DNA of 46,859 nucleotides, taken from positions 1 through 46,859 of the forward strand of contig REAP01000016.1 of the NCBI GenBank assembly GCA_004294385.1. The letters are read 5' to 3'. Position 1 is the stretch's first letter, and each line of letters opens with the position of its first letter. Under the pieces are notes generated by a model that was not told the DNA's origin, did no database searches, and saw only the letters and a list, made by a program, of their open reading frames with translations. Position numbers and translations under genes: made by a program. The DNA is from Oscillatoriales cyanobacterium. GTDB taxonomy: Bacteria > Cyanobacteriota > Cyanobacteriia > Cyanobacteriales > Microcoleaceae. Below are positions 7,821 through 16,717 of the stretch, one piece after another.

Positions 7821-9020
7821 TTATTTATATGAACTAATTTTTTTCGCGATTTTGCATCCCGTAATGATTGCCATTTCCATACAAGGAAACCAGCGGTCGC
7901 CTGCCAAATAAAAATTCTCACCTAGTTGCTCTAAGGGATAAGCTTTATTTAAGGGAAGTTGAGGAATAGCGTATTTCCAATACTGATGTTTGAGAACTTC
8001 ATAGGATTTAAAAAAACTCTCAAAATGTGGGTTTTGATCGAAGGATTGTACTTTAAACAATCGCTTTCCGTAGCGAGTTATTCCAACAATTTTATGATTT
8101 GTATCTTTTGAAAATAAAATATCACTATTTTCGTAATTAGAATATTTTTCACCTTCGATCGCAAATACATTCGTATTTCCATAGGAAATGTCTGTTTGAT
8201 AATTAGAGAAATTGGTTAGATCTATCCCTGGTATTGTAGCAACAACAGCGTCACACACATACTCTCGATCGCCACTACATAAGACCCATTTTTTTCCTTC
8301 TCTATATACCTTCGTGATCCCTTGCTCTAGTGCAACATGATGTTTGATTTTAGAGTACAACGTTTCAGGAAGGAGGCTCATTCCGCCTGCCAGACTCTTG
8401 AGAGTGAATTTTGAAGCCCCTAGTGCAGCAGCAGCTGTCATCAGACTAATATTTTCAGCCTCAGAGGATAACTGTTTTCTCAGAAAAGGTTTGACAAAGA
8501 GTTCTTGAATGTCACAATCTAAACTCTGATAAAGTTCAGATGATGTAAAAGGAGTCTGAATAGCCTTTAACAAGTATGGATCCTCTGATATAGTGTCAAC
8601 AAAGCTCTTGTTATTTTTTGAATATACAGATAGTAATTGGTTACATTTTTGACAATAGTCAGCGACAGCATATTTGAGATTAGTAATAGAAGTAGAGAAT
8701 GAACTATCTCCACCCATTTCTCGGAGGTTGAATAATTTATCATCCTTGACAAATCCCACTTGCTGATACTTTCGGTTAACAATTTTATGCTCCAATCCAA
8801 GCTCCTCGATCAAGGATAAAGTCACTCCATAAAAGTCATGAAAGTAACCTGCGCCTAACTCCACAGTCTCACCTGTGGAGTGACGGTAAGTCATCACACG
8901 CCCACCAACCCGTTCGCTTGCTTCAAATATCCGGAATTCAATTCCACTTTTTGCCAATGTATAGCCGCAACTTAATCCCGCTAGACCAGAGCCAATAATT
9001 CCAACTTTTTCTATTGACAT
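7821..9020 (-). CDS. NAD(P)/FAD-dependent amine-oxidase/phytoene-desaturase-like oxidoreductase
   Basis: A 399-residue flavoprotein. The N-terminal dinucleotide fold is clear: VGIIGSGLAGLSCGYTLAKSG, then 'FEASERVGGRVMTY', which matches the FAD-binding signature of the amine oxidase/protoporphyrinogen oxidase superfamily. A C-terminal FAD-contact region is seen at 'LGENFYLAGDRWFPCMEMAIITG'. Several substrates are possible (amines, polyenes, porphyrinogens); nothing in the sequence decides. It is tightly linked to the methyltransferase just downstream. A small hairpin (TTCCCT...AGGGAA, about 9039-9054) lies upstream of its ATG. Confidence 0.82.
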   Translation of the reverse strand: MSIEKVGIIGSGLAGLSCGYTLAKSGIEFRIFEASERVGGRVMTYRHSTGETVELGAGYFHDFYGVTLSLIEELGLEHKIVNRKYQQVGFVKDDKLFNLREMGGDSSFSTSITNLKYAVADYCQKCNQLLSVYSKNNKSFVDTISEDPYLLKAIQTPFTSSELYQSLDCDIQELFVKPFLRKQLSSEAENISLMTAAAALGASKFTLKSLAGGMSLLPETLYSKIKHHVALEQGITKVYREGKKWVLCSGDREYVCDAVVATIPGIDLTNFSNYQTDISYGNTNVFAIEGEKYSNYENSDILFSKDTNHKIVGITRYGKRLFKVQSFDQNPHFESFFKSYEVLKHQYWKYAIPQLPLNKAYPLEQLGENFYLAGDRWFPCMEMAIITGCKIAKKISSYK

Positions 9021-9823
9021 TTGATGACTGATATCCGTTCCCTGTTTAGGGAAGTAAAGTTTAGACGTAGGTTGTGTGTTTTAATTAAATAGAAATGAAG
9101 GCATAGTCCTTCAACTAAGAGTAATCCAATAAATGAGCCCCAAACTGGAATACTGATACAGTTCAATTCGCTTAATATCTGCTCTACTACAGTTATAACC
9201 CCGTGCGTTCGTGTAGTTACACATTAGAAGATGGATGCTTGAGCGATAACTTTTTAGTACCAACGTACTGTAAATACGCCAGCGGTGACTGGAACGAAAA
9301 TAATCTTACTGGAACCAGTGCATCTTGTCAATAAACACTGCAAAATCTCCATAAAGTTCCGCACGAGCGCAGGCTCTCCCGTACTTGTGGTGGAAAACCC
9401 TTTTTTTGGCAGGGGACAGGGGGGCAGGGAGCAGGGGGAAACCCGATCTAGTATGCCTTTGGTGATTTCAATAACTTTGACTTATCCCTCTTCTTTCACT
9501 TTCCGTAGATGAAAAAATGTAACCGTTACCAGACAAGAGTTTTAGTCCCAAGTGACGATTAAATCTATCATATTAGAAAATAAAGCCACAAATCCAATTC
9601 CAGTAAGAGTTTTAAAAGTTGCATTTTATTTTTGTTTTCGGAGAGTGACACAAAAGGGATATCACCATAACTCCCGGAGAGCCTGGATGTTAGGGTTGCT
9701 CTACTGGCAGTTGCCAAATTTATCCGGTCATGATATAAAGATTCAGGAAGCTGCTCCGCATCTAAATTTAGTGCGTAACAGCTTACTAAAAAAGATCCCA
9801 TGTAGAAAGTAGAGGACAAAAAT
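9021..9823. other. Gene-poor gap between FAD oxidoreductase and EF-hand gene
   Basis: 803 bases without a gene I can support. It contains a G-rich low-complexity tract at about 9408-9440 (CAGGGGACAGGGGGGCAGGGAGC), a kind often seen in cyanobacterial gaps. AT-rich sequence follows and probably holds the promoter of the EF-hand gene. Short open frames here (for example 9285-9512 and 9552-9812) lack ribosome sites and recognisable composition. Confidence 0.6.
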
Positions 9824-10375
9824 ATGGCTTTGGCAGAACTCCAGAAGCGCAAGCTTCAAATTGCATTTGAAGGTTATGATTTTGATGGCAGTGGGGCGTT
9901 AGATGACAAAGACATTGAACGTGTTGTCAGCCAGACAAGTAAAATCCGAGGGATAGAACCAGGTTCCCCAGATTATGAACAGCTTAAGTCAGGATTTTTC
10001 CAAAGTTGGAATGAATTACAGAAAGGAGCGGATGCTAATAAGGACGGTCAAGTAACCTTAGACGAATGGTACGCATTTTTTGACAGAATTATTAACAATC
10101 CAACTGAGTTTGAGCAATACATAGCAAGTGCTGCAAACACAGTCACCCCTTGGCTTGATTCTGATGGAGACGGCAAAATTACTCTAGAAGATTACAAAGA
10201 GTTTATCATCTCTTTTAACAACTCAGGAAAAAGTGAAGCAGAGATAGCATTTAAAAAGCTTGACATAAATGGTGATGGTTTCCTCACACATGATGAGCTG
10301 AAAAGACATATGCAAGATTTCTATCTTGCTACTGACGAGAACGCTCCTAGTAACTGGTTTTTTGGTCGCTTATAA
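9824..10375 (+). CDS. Four-EF-hand calcium-binding protein (calerythrin-like)
   Basis: A 183-residue soluble protein with four canonical 12-residue EF loops: DFDGSGALDDKD (about 19-30), DANKDGQVTLDE (about 71-82), DSDGDGKITLED (about 112-123) and DINGDGFLTHDE (about 147-158). All four have Asp at position 1, Gly at 6 and Glu/Asp at 12, so all may bind calcium; the first and third end in Asp, which can lower affinity or allow magnesium. The layout matches the calerythrin/sarcoplasmic calcium-binding type. An AGAGGAC ribosome site precedes the ATG. It is probably a calcium buffer or sensor; no partner is evident. Confidence 0.9.
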   Translation: MALAELQKRKLQIAFEGYDFDGSGALDDKDIERVVSQTSKIRGIEPGSPDYEQLKSGFFQSWNELQKGADANKDGQVTLDEWYAFFDRIINNPTEFEQYIASAANTVTPWLDSDGDGKITLEDYKEFIISFNNSGKSEAEIAFKKLDINGDGFLTHDELKRHMQDFYLATDENAPSNWFFGRL

Positions 10376-10412
10376 TGAGTTTTCCAATTAAGAGTTTCTC
10401 CTGAAAACTTGT

Positions 10413-10609
10413 TATAGAACCCATTGGACATCTTTGAGGCTGCAAGCCTTGTAATCATCAGCCTCATCAAACACAGATTAACGTTCATGTGGTGTAGGGA
10501 TGAAGCATTTGGGCGACAATCGCTCAGAACAACCCGATAGATTTTTGATGTCCAAATGCTTCATCCGACCCAACGTCGGCGATTTAAAAGATCTCAAATG
10601 GGTTCTATA
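10413..10609. mobile_element. MITE-like element, 197 bp with imperfect terminal inverted repeats
   Basis: The ends TATAGAACCCATT...ATCTTTG (10413-10436) and its near complement at 10586-10609 match at 21 of 24 positions. Both ends carry TA, compatible with the TA target duplications of IS630/Tc1-type elements. An inner 15-bp perfect inverted repeat (10498-10512 and 10552-10566, core GATGAAGCATTTGG) adds a second hairpin. There is no coding capacity. It fills most of the gap between the EF-hand gene and the convergent FAD monooxygenase gene. Confidence 0.6.
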
Positions 10610-10708
10610 GCACTACTTGCCGGTATACTTGCAAACTAGAAAATAGAAAACTTACTTTGTCAAGGGGCTTTGAGATAGTTGTTAATCCGCCAGCGAGGAC
10701 TTTTCAGG

Positions 10709-12160
10709 CTATTGTTCCGATCGGAGATTAGTGCTAGTTTCATCAGGGGCTTTTGAAGTAAACTTACTGCGCCCGATCGCGATATTTAAGAGAACTATCG
10801 CTAGAACCGCAGGTTGGAAAAGTGCAGTTGGTGCCTCTAGTAAATGTAATACTTTCAGTAAAACTTTGTATACTTTGGCACTTTGGCTAGCAGTCAACAT
10901 CACTTGCTCTACATACCACTGCATAAGCCGAGTCATCAGGTTTGGTTGACCTCCTTGAGTTGTAGGCCAACGGAAATCATCACCAGTTGCTATCAACCAA
11001 GGATCTGTGTTGACTTTAGCGAGCTGTTTTTGAAAATGCTTCCCCATACCTATCGCATCCTCATTAGAGCGATGTTGATATTGCTTTAGGCATTTGTCCA
11101 GAGTTAAAGCACCATTAGCAGCAGCAGTCATCCCCTGACCATAAACAGGATTAAAAGCACAGACAGCATCACCCACAACTAAGAAGTTTTCTGGTAACCG
11201 TGACATTTGTTCGTAGTGACGCAGCCGATTTTCTGTTCGCTGGTAGCCATAAATGGGGGAGATGGGTTGGGCATCTTTAATGGCTTCATAAATCTCTGGA
11301 CTCCGCAAACTTTGGGCAAAGTCGAGAAAGCCAGCTTCATCAGTGGGGGGATAGTCTTTACCTACACCAATAAGGGTGACTATCCAGTAATTTCCCTCAA
11401 CTTGATATAGTACACCTCCTCTTGGGCAATCTGGAGCAGAAGGTATTATATACAACACCTTGTAATCAAAAGGCTCTCCAGACAAGGACTGATACCAACG
11501 GCTAGAGTAACCCAAAAATGAGTTGATCGCTGTCTGAGTTGGTCGATCGTAACCTAAACTTTGGAACCAGTTTGGCGCATTTGAATTGCGTCCCGAAGCA
11601 TCAATAACTAATTGAGCAGATAATTCCGCTTCTATGCCGTTGGCATCTTTTACCAAAACACCTGTAACACCTGTGTTGCTAGTGTCACTCAACAAGCCTG
11701 TGACAAAGTTTGCTTCTTTAAATTCCAGATTGCTGTAGGAATTTAGGCGCTGACGGATGGTGGCTTCAAGCAAATTCCGGGTACAACTACAACTTGTAAT
11801 CTTAGAGGGGAACCGGGGGGCCCAGCCTCTTGACAACAACAAGCGATAATCTGCCGCCCAATCAATAGTTGAGGCTCCTTTGACAGCTAGTTCATCCTTT
11901 ATTCCGGGGAATAGCTGCTCGATAATCCGCAGCCCTTGACTTAGGAGTACATGGAGTTGGTGAGATTGAGGAACACCAGGGCGGGGTATTGGTTTTTCAG
12001 GAAAGCGATCGCGTTCCAAAATGGTTACTAGATCGAAGTAGTCTGCCAGTACCCGTGCTGTTAAGAGTCCTGCAATACTGCCACCTATAACAATGGCGTG
12101 TCTACTGCTGCTAAGATTTTTTTTTTGATTGGTGTTGGTAGCTATTATGGAGTGTAACAT
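10709..12160 (-). CDS. FAD-dependent monooxygenase/hydroxylase (group A-like)
   Basis: A 483-residue flavoprotein. The first FAD motif is AIVIGGSIAGLLTARVLAD (residues about 22-40), followed by 'VTILERDRFPEKPIPRPGVPQSHQ'. The second FAD motif is FLVVGDAVCAFNPVYGQGMT (about 325-345), the GD signature of p-hydroxybenzoate-hydroxylase-fold enzymes. A hydrophobic C-terminal segment (about 440-460) might touch the membrane. The family includes geranylgeranyl-reductase-like and polyketide/aromatic hydroxylases. It lies near, but not in an operon with, the FAD/methyltransferase pair at 7-9 kb. Confidence 0.83.
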   Translation of the reverse strand: MLHSIIATNTNQKKNLSSSRHAIVIGGSIAGLLTARVLADYFDLVTILERDRFPEKPIPRPGVPQSHQLHVLLSQGLRIIEQLFPGIKDELAVKGASTIDWAADYRLLLSRGWAPRFPSKITSCSCTRNLLEATIRQRLNSYSNLEFKEANFVTGLLSDTSNTGVTGVLVKDANGIEAELSAQLVIDASGRNSNAPNWFQSLGYDRPTQTAINSFLGYSSRWYQSLSGEPFDYKVLYIIPSAPDCPRGGVLYQVEGNYWIVTLIGVGKDYPPTDEAGFLDFAQSLRSPEIYEAIKDAQPISPIYGYQRTENRLRHYEQMSRLPENFLVVGDAVCAFNPVYGQGMTAAANGALTLDKCLKQYQHRSNEDAIGMGKHFQKQLAKVNTDPWLIATGDDFRWPTTQGGQPNLMTRLMQWYVEQVMLTASQSAKVYKVLLKVLHLLEAPTALFQPAVLAIVLLNIAIGRSKFTSKAPDETSTNLRSEQ

Positions 12161-12378
12161 TTAACTTACAGCGGTTCCCGCTCTTATGAGGTTATGATGT
12201 CTGCTTAATTTGGCGTAGTAGAGGTAGGACGATCGCTATTTTCAGGCGATCCTACGCCGCTTACAGTCCTTAAGTTGACACCAATGTATCCTGTCATATT
12301 AGCAACCCTTTAAAGACAGCTATCTATGACAGGAATTATGCAGAAGCTTTGTTTCGGCTAAAGCAATGCCCAATACTG

Positions 12379-13194
12379 CTATTTTGCTGGTAATTTCACC
12401 TTACTTGCCAAACCCAGTGCTTCTAGCACTTGAATTGTCATCCAAGTAAAGTCAATTTCCCACCATTCCATCCCGTGACGGGCCGAGTATTGATAAGCGT
12501 GGTGATTGTTGTGCCAGCCTTCGCCGTAAGTCAGGACAGCAACCCACCAACAGTTAGTAGAACTATCTTTGGTTTCGTAGGTGCGGTAGCCGAATTTGTG
12601 AGTGGCGCTGTTCACAAACCATGTGCAGTGATACACGAAAACTAAGCGTACAAATATTACCCAAACTACAAAAGACCAGCCTGCTGCTAAGTAAAGCAAG
12701 ACGCCAAAGGCGATTTGAATTGGCAGAAAGTAATTTTGCAGAAATTGGTAAAATGGGTCGCTAGCAATGTCTTTTGTACAGCGGGGAATTTCATCGTGGG
12801 CTGGTCCTTTATAGAACATCCAACCTATGTGACTCCACCAAAAACCTTGCTGGGCATTGTGGGGGTCGATATCATTTTGGTCGGAGTGAGTGTGGTGTAA
12901 GCGGTGCAGCCCAACCCAATCAATTATTCCTCCTTGGCAAGCGAGAGCTCCGCAAAAAGCTAGAAAGTATTCTACAATTTTTGGGGTCTGAAAGCTGCGG
13001 TGGGTAAGCAGGCGATGCCATCCGAGAGTTATTCCCAAACCGCCGGTGATCCAGTGCATAAATACTGTTAAACCAACGGCTGTCCAGTTGAAGTTACTTG
13101 GAAGTAGGGCGAACAAAGCGCCGATGTGAACTCCGGCTAAAGCAATAATGTGTGCCCAGTTGTATTGGAGTTTGTCTTGCGTTGCAATTGTCAT
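12379..13194 (-). CDS. Acyl-lipid/acyl-CoA delta-9-type desaturase (DesC-like), paralogue 1
   Basis: A 271-residue di-iron membrane desaturase. The three histidine boxes are HRLLTH (about 61-66), HRLHH (about 98-102) and HNNHH (about 230-234). Hydrophobic segments flank the boxes in the usual 2+2 arrangement. Cyanobacterial members introduce the first double bond into membrane-lipid acyl chains. The start MTIAT is shared with the paralogue at 13415-14236, supporting both starts. The two genes are tandem on the minus strand with a 220-base gap. Cold regulation is known for desaturases in other species but is not shown by this sequence. Confidence 0.9.
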   Translation of the reverse strand: MTIATQDKLQYNWAHIIALAGVHIGALFALLPSNFNWTAVGLTVFMHWITGGLGITLGWHRLLTHRSFQTPKIVEYFLAFCGALACQGGIIDWVGLHRLHHTHSDQNDIDPHNAQQGFWWSHIGWMFYKGPAHDEIPRCTKDIASDPFYQFLQNYFLPIQIAFGVLLYLAAGWSFVVWVIFVRLVFVYHCTWFVNSATHKFGYRTYETKDSSTNCWWVAVLTYGEGWHNNHHAYQYSARHGMEWWEIDFTWMTIQVLEALGLASKVKLPAK

Positions 13195-13414
13195 GCGGTT
13201 TTAGATTGAGGTTTTAAATTGGCTAAAATTCATATTTTTTTTGCTTCAATATCTATGATAGTACATTCTGCTCTTTATTGGTGGGAGCAGGCTGCGGATT
13301 TCTGTTTGATTTTCTTCAGGTTAACTGATATTGAAGCAATTTGATTATCAAAAATTGATTATTAGCCTTTAGTATGAGACTAATGGCTAATAATGTGTTA
13401 ATTGCGATCGCAAG

Positions 13415-14236
13415 TTACTTTTCTGCTATATCTGCTAATTTGACTTTGGTTGCCAAACCCAGTGTTTGCAGGAGTTGAATTGTCATCCAGGTTATGTCTA
13501 TTTCCCACCATTGAAGACCGTGGCGAGCGGAGTATTGAAAGGCGTGGTGGTTATTGTGCCAGCCTTCGCCGTAGGTGAGTACAGCTACCCACCAGCAGTT
13601 GGTGGAACCATCGCCGGATTCATAGGTGCGATAGCCGAATTTGTGGGTAGCGCTATTGACCAGCCAAGTGCAGTGGAATACCACTACAATCCGCATAAAT
13701 ACGCCCCAAGCCACGAAGGACCAGCCGCCTAATAAATAGATCAAGAGACCGAAGACTATTTGGATCGGGATAAAATATGCTTGGAGAAACTTGTATACTG
13801 GATCGTCGCTAATGTCTTTTGTAAAGCGGGGGATTTCAGCTCTGATCGGTATATCCGAGAGCATCCAACCCATGTGGCTCCACCAGAAGCCTTGATTGGA
13901 ATCGTGGGGATCTTTTTCGGTGTCAGAATGTACGTGGTGTAACCGGTGCATTCCTACCCACTCGATGGGGCCGCCTTCACAGCAAAGCGTGCCGCACAAG
14001 ACTAGGAAATATTCTAGCCATTTGGGTGTTTGAAAACTGCGGTGGGTGACGAGACGGTGAAATCCGAGAGTAATTCCTAGGCCACCTGTTACCCAGTGCA
14101 GGAATACAGCGAAGCCGACGGCGGACCAGCTAAAGTTGGCGGGTAGGAGAGCAAATAAAGCACCGATATGGAGAAAGGCCATAAAGCCTATGACAGGCCA
14201 ATCAGCAGAATTTTTTTTGGAAGTTGCGATCGTCAT
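13415..14236 (-). CDS. Acyl-lipid/acyl-CoA delta-9-type desaturase (DesC-like), paralogue 2
   Basis: A 273-residue desaturase closely similar to its neighbour, with boxes HRLVTH, HRLHH and HNNHH and the shared 'GEGWHNNHHAFQYSARHG' segment. An upstream in-frame start at 14269 would add MRPLLCKHNIF; I prefer MTIATSKK at 14236 because the paralogue starts the same way. The second box context (GPIEWVGMHRLHHVHSD) differs from paralogue 1 (GIIDWVGLHRLHHTHSD), so the pair has diverged somewhat and may have different acyl positions or regulation. A HIP1 octamer lies just downstream at about 13404. Confidence 0.9.
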   Translation of the reverse strand: MTIATSKKNSADWPVIGFMAFLHIGALFALLPANFSWSAVGFAVFLHWVTGGLGITLGFHRLVTHRSFQTPKWLEYFLVLCGTLCCEGGPIEWVGMHRLHHVHSDTEKDPHDSNQGFWWSHMGWMLSDIPIRAEIPRFTKDISDDPVYKFLQAYFIPIQIVFGLLIYLLGGWSFVAWGVFMRIVVVFHCTWLVNSATHKFGYRTYESGDGSTNCWWVAVLTYGEGWHNNHHAFQYSARHGLQWWEIDITWMTIQLLQTLGLATKVKLADIAEK

Positions 14237-14316
14237 GAAGATATTATGTTTACAAAGTAAGGGCCGCATCTACGCGATGGTCAGCAGCGCCCACATGAAT
14301 GGTGAGCGAGGTATGG

Positions 14317-15489
14317 ATGAATAGCGTTTCACGGCTACAGGAAGCAGAACAGGCACTCTTTCAGATTTTTTCTGGTATTGACGCGACAGTCAAGCAAAAT
14401 CTTCAACGAGTCTTCCACGATGATTTGGGTCGGGAGACTTTGGACAGGGTGTTTGCCGAAGTGGTGGGTGCAGAGGCGGCGGCTGTGCGGGTACAGTTTG
14501 TTTCGGGTACTCACGCGATCGCCTGTGCTCTTTTTGGTATTCTGCGTCCTGGTGACGAAATGTTGGCAGTGGCTGGTTCTCCCTACGATACTTTAGAAGA
14601 GGTCATCGGCCTGCGGGGGCAAGGTCAAGGTTCACTGATTGAGTTTGGCATTAGTTACCGTGAGTTGCCTCTAACTCGCGAAGGAAGTGTGGATTGGCAG
14701 GCACTGAGCTCTGCCATTTCTGCGAAAACTCGCCTGGTTTTGATCCAGCGCTCTTGCGGTTATTCTTGGCGATCGAGTTTGTCTATTTCTGAGATTAAAA
14801 AAATCGTCACGATAGTCAAACATCAGAATCCTAACACAATTTGCTTTGTGGATAATTGTTACGGAGAATTTGTTGAGGATTGTGAACCTACTGCGGTTGG
14901 TGCGGATCTGATGGCTGGTTCTTTGATTAAAAATCCGGGGGGTACGATCGCGCCTGCTGGCGGTTACGTGGCTGGGAGGGCTGATTTGGTGGAAATGGCA
15001 ACTTGTCGCTTGACGGCGCCGGGAATTGGCAGTAGTGGTGGCGCGACTTTTGATTTGAATCGGTTGCTGTTCCAGGGTTTGTTTTTGGCGCCTGGGTTTG
15101 TGGGTGAGGCGATGAAGGGTAATCATTTGACGGCTTATGTTTTTTATAAGTTGGGTTATCGGGTGAATCCGACTCCTTTGGCGAGAAGACGGGATGTGAT
15201 TCAGGCGATCGAATTTGGTTGTCCTGATAAGTTGGTGGCTTTTTGTCGGGCTGTCCAGAAAAATTCGCCGGTGGGTTCTTATTTAGACCCGGTTCCTGGC
15301 CCGATGCACGGCTATGAGAGTGAGTTGGTGATGGCTGGGGGTACTTTTATTGATGGGAGTACGAGTGAGTTTTCGGCTGATGGGCCGTTGCGGGAACCCT
15401 ATGTGGCTTTTTGTCAAGGGGGTACTCATTGGACTCATGTGTCGATCGCGCTTGAAGATGCGATCGAGGCCGTGGGGCCTGCTAAGTAA
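14317..15489 (+). CDS. PLP-dependent methionine gamma-lyase family protein (aluminium-resistance type)
   Basis: About 390 residues of the Cys/Met-metabolism PLP fold. The PLP-lysine region is 'LMAGSLIKNPGGTIAPAGGYVAG', with 'FVDNCYGEF' carrying the ring-contact Asp and 'SGTHAIACALFGIL' near the phosphate. The closest annotated family is the so-called aluminium-resistance or methionine gamma-lyase family; the real reaction in cyanobacteria is not established to my knowledge. An in-frame ATG at 14299 exists, but a GCGAGG ribosome site 8 bases before the ATG at 14317 and the usual family start (MNS..LQEAEQ) favour 14317. It is divergent from the desaturases. Confidence 0.85.
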   Translation: MNSVSRLQEAEQALFQIFSGIDATVKQNLQRVFHDDLGRETLDRVFAEVVGAEAAAVRVQFVSGTHAIACALFGILRPGDEMLAVAGSPYDTLEEVIGLRGQGQGSLIEFGISYRELPLTREGSVDWQALSSAISAKTRLVLIQRSCGYSWRSSLSISEIKKIVTIVKHQNPNTICFVDNCYGEFVEDCEPTAVGADLMAGSLIKNPGGTIAPAGGYVAGRADLVEMATCRLTAPGIGSSGGATFDLNRLLFQGLFLAPGFVGEAMKGNHLTAYVFYKLGYRVNPTPLARRRDVIQAIEFGCPDKLVAFCRAVQKNSPVGSYLDPVPGPMHGYESELVMAGGTFIDGSTSEFSADGPLREPYVAFCQGGTHWTHVSIALEDAIEAVGPAK

Positions 15490-15592
15490 GTCTTGTAGTG
15501 AGGACGAGAGTCCTCTCTCTGGCTCATAGTCAACTCGGTTTTTTAACCACAGACAAACGCTGATGAACGCTGATGATTGATGGGAGGGATAA

Positions 15593-16717
15593 ATGAGAAT
15601 TAAAAAATTAGCTTTTTGGGATAATTTACGTGAGTGGCGTTTTGAACCGATATATTTTTCCAACTTGGCTTTATTAGTTGGCGTATCTGGTGTCGGCAAA
15701 ACACAAATTTTGAAAGGAATTTTGAATTTACAACGAATAGCTAATGGTGCTTCATTAAACGGTTTAGCATGGGACATTACATTTTCGACAATAAACAATG
15801 TAGAATATCGCTGGCAAGGCGAATTTGAAACGCAAAAAATTCCTGCCATTATTCCTCATGAGGAAGACGAAATTAATAAATTTAGAATTGTTCGAGAACA
15901 TCTATCCAGAGAGGGAAATGTAATTATAGAAAGAAGCAATAATGAAATTAAATTCAAAGGCGAGACAACGCCCAAATTATCGCCGTTTCAAAGCGTAGTT
16001 GAAATCTTAAATCAAGAAGAAGATATTTCACCTGTTCATCAGGCTTTTAATGAAATCATTTATAGCGATAATTCGAGCTTGTTAAATGGAATTTATGGTA
16101 TGCCTGTAAGGGTACTATCGATAATTTCAAATAATAATTTTGCTTTAGAAAATGTTCAAGCAAGTGATATGCCAATTCTTCTGAAACTGGCTTTAATGGC
16201 TCGCCATTGTCCAGATATTTTTGAAAAAATAAAAACAAAATTTAGCGAGGTTTTCGAGCAGGTAGAAGATATTAAAATAGAAGCATTAGAAGATAACGCA
16301 AATCCATCTTTTACTCGCTTTCCTATTCAAATCAAAGAGAAAGGTGTTAACGATTGGATTTTTCAAAACAATATTTCGTCAGGAATGCTGAAGACTCTCA
16401 TTCATATTGCTGAACTGTATTTGTCGCCCGAAGGCACGGTAATCCTGATTGATGAATTTGAAAACAGCTTGGGAATTAACTGTATCGATGTGGTGACAGA
16501 TTTGATTGTGGAAAACAGAAATATTCAATTCATTCTCACCAGCCACCATCCTTACATAATCAATAATATTGGGATGGAACACTGGAAAATAGTCACTCGC
16601 AAAGGTGGGGTTGTAACTGTGATCGATGCTAAAGATTTGAATTTGGGAAAATCGAGGCATCAAGCTTTCATGCAACTGATTAATCTTGAAGAATATAGCG
16701 AAGGAATCAAAGTTTGA
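15593..16717 (+). CDS. AAA family ATPase (SMC/ABC-like), first gene of a defence-like pair
   Basis: A 374-residue ATPase. Walker A is GVSGVGKT (residues 30-37) and Walker B is VILIDEFENSLG (about 286-297). A degenerate ABC signature, ISSGMLKTL, precedes it, and a switch His region, FILTSHHPYIINN, follows. This is the AAA_15/AAA_21 layout of ATPases paired with TOPRIM nucleases in OLD, Gabija, PARIS and related systems. The base composition is more AT-rich than the neighbours and codon use differs visibly, consistent with transfer. The ATG has a GGGAGG site 8 bases upstream. The stop overlaps the start of the next gene (TGATG). Confidence 0.82.
   Translation: MRIKKLAFWDNLREWRFEPIYFSNLALLVGVSGVGKTQILKGILNLQRIANGASLNGLAWDITFSTINNVEYRWQGEFETQKIPAIIPHEEDEINKFRIVREHLSREGNVIIERSNNEIKFKGETTPKLSPFQSVVEILNQEEDISPVHQAFNEIIYSDNSSLLNGIYGMPVRVLSIISNNNFALENVQASDMPILLKLALMARHCPDIFEKIKTKFSEVFEQVEDIKIEALEDNANPSFTRFPIQIKEKGVNDWIFQNNISSGMLKTLIHIAELYLSPEGTVILIDEFENSLGINCIDVVTDLIVENRNIQFILTSHHPYIINNIGMEHWKIVTRKGGVVTVIDAKDLNLGKSRHQAFMQLINLEEYSEGIKV

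Noticed and set aside
7819..7921. Upstream extension of the PPM methyltransferase into the FAD gene
   Set aside because: It would translate the 3' end of the FAD oxidoreductase in another frame and adds sequence foreign to the family; MSPIITEV at 7819 fits the family start.
9285..9812. Two short frames (75 and 86 codons) before the EF-hand gene
   Set aside because: No ribosome sites, biased low-complexity content from a G-rich repeat, and no recognisable family.
13400..13412. GCGATCGC palindromes as regulatory sites
   Set aside because: These are HIP1 octamers, which are abundant throughout cyanobacterial genomes, within genes as well as between them.
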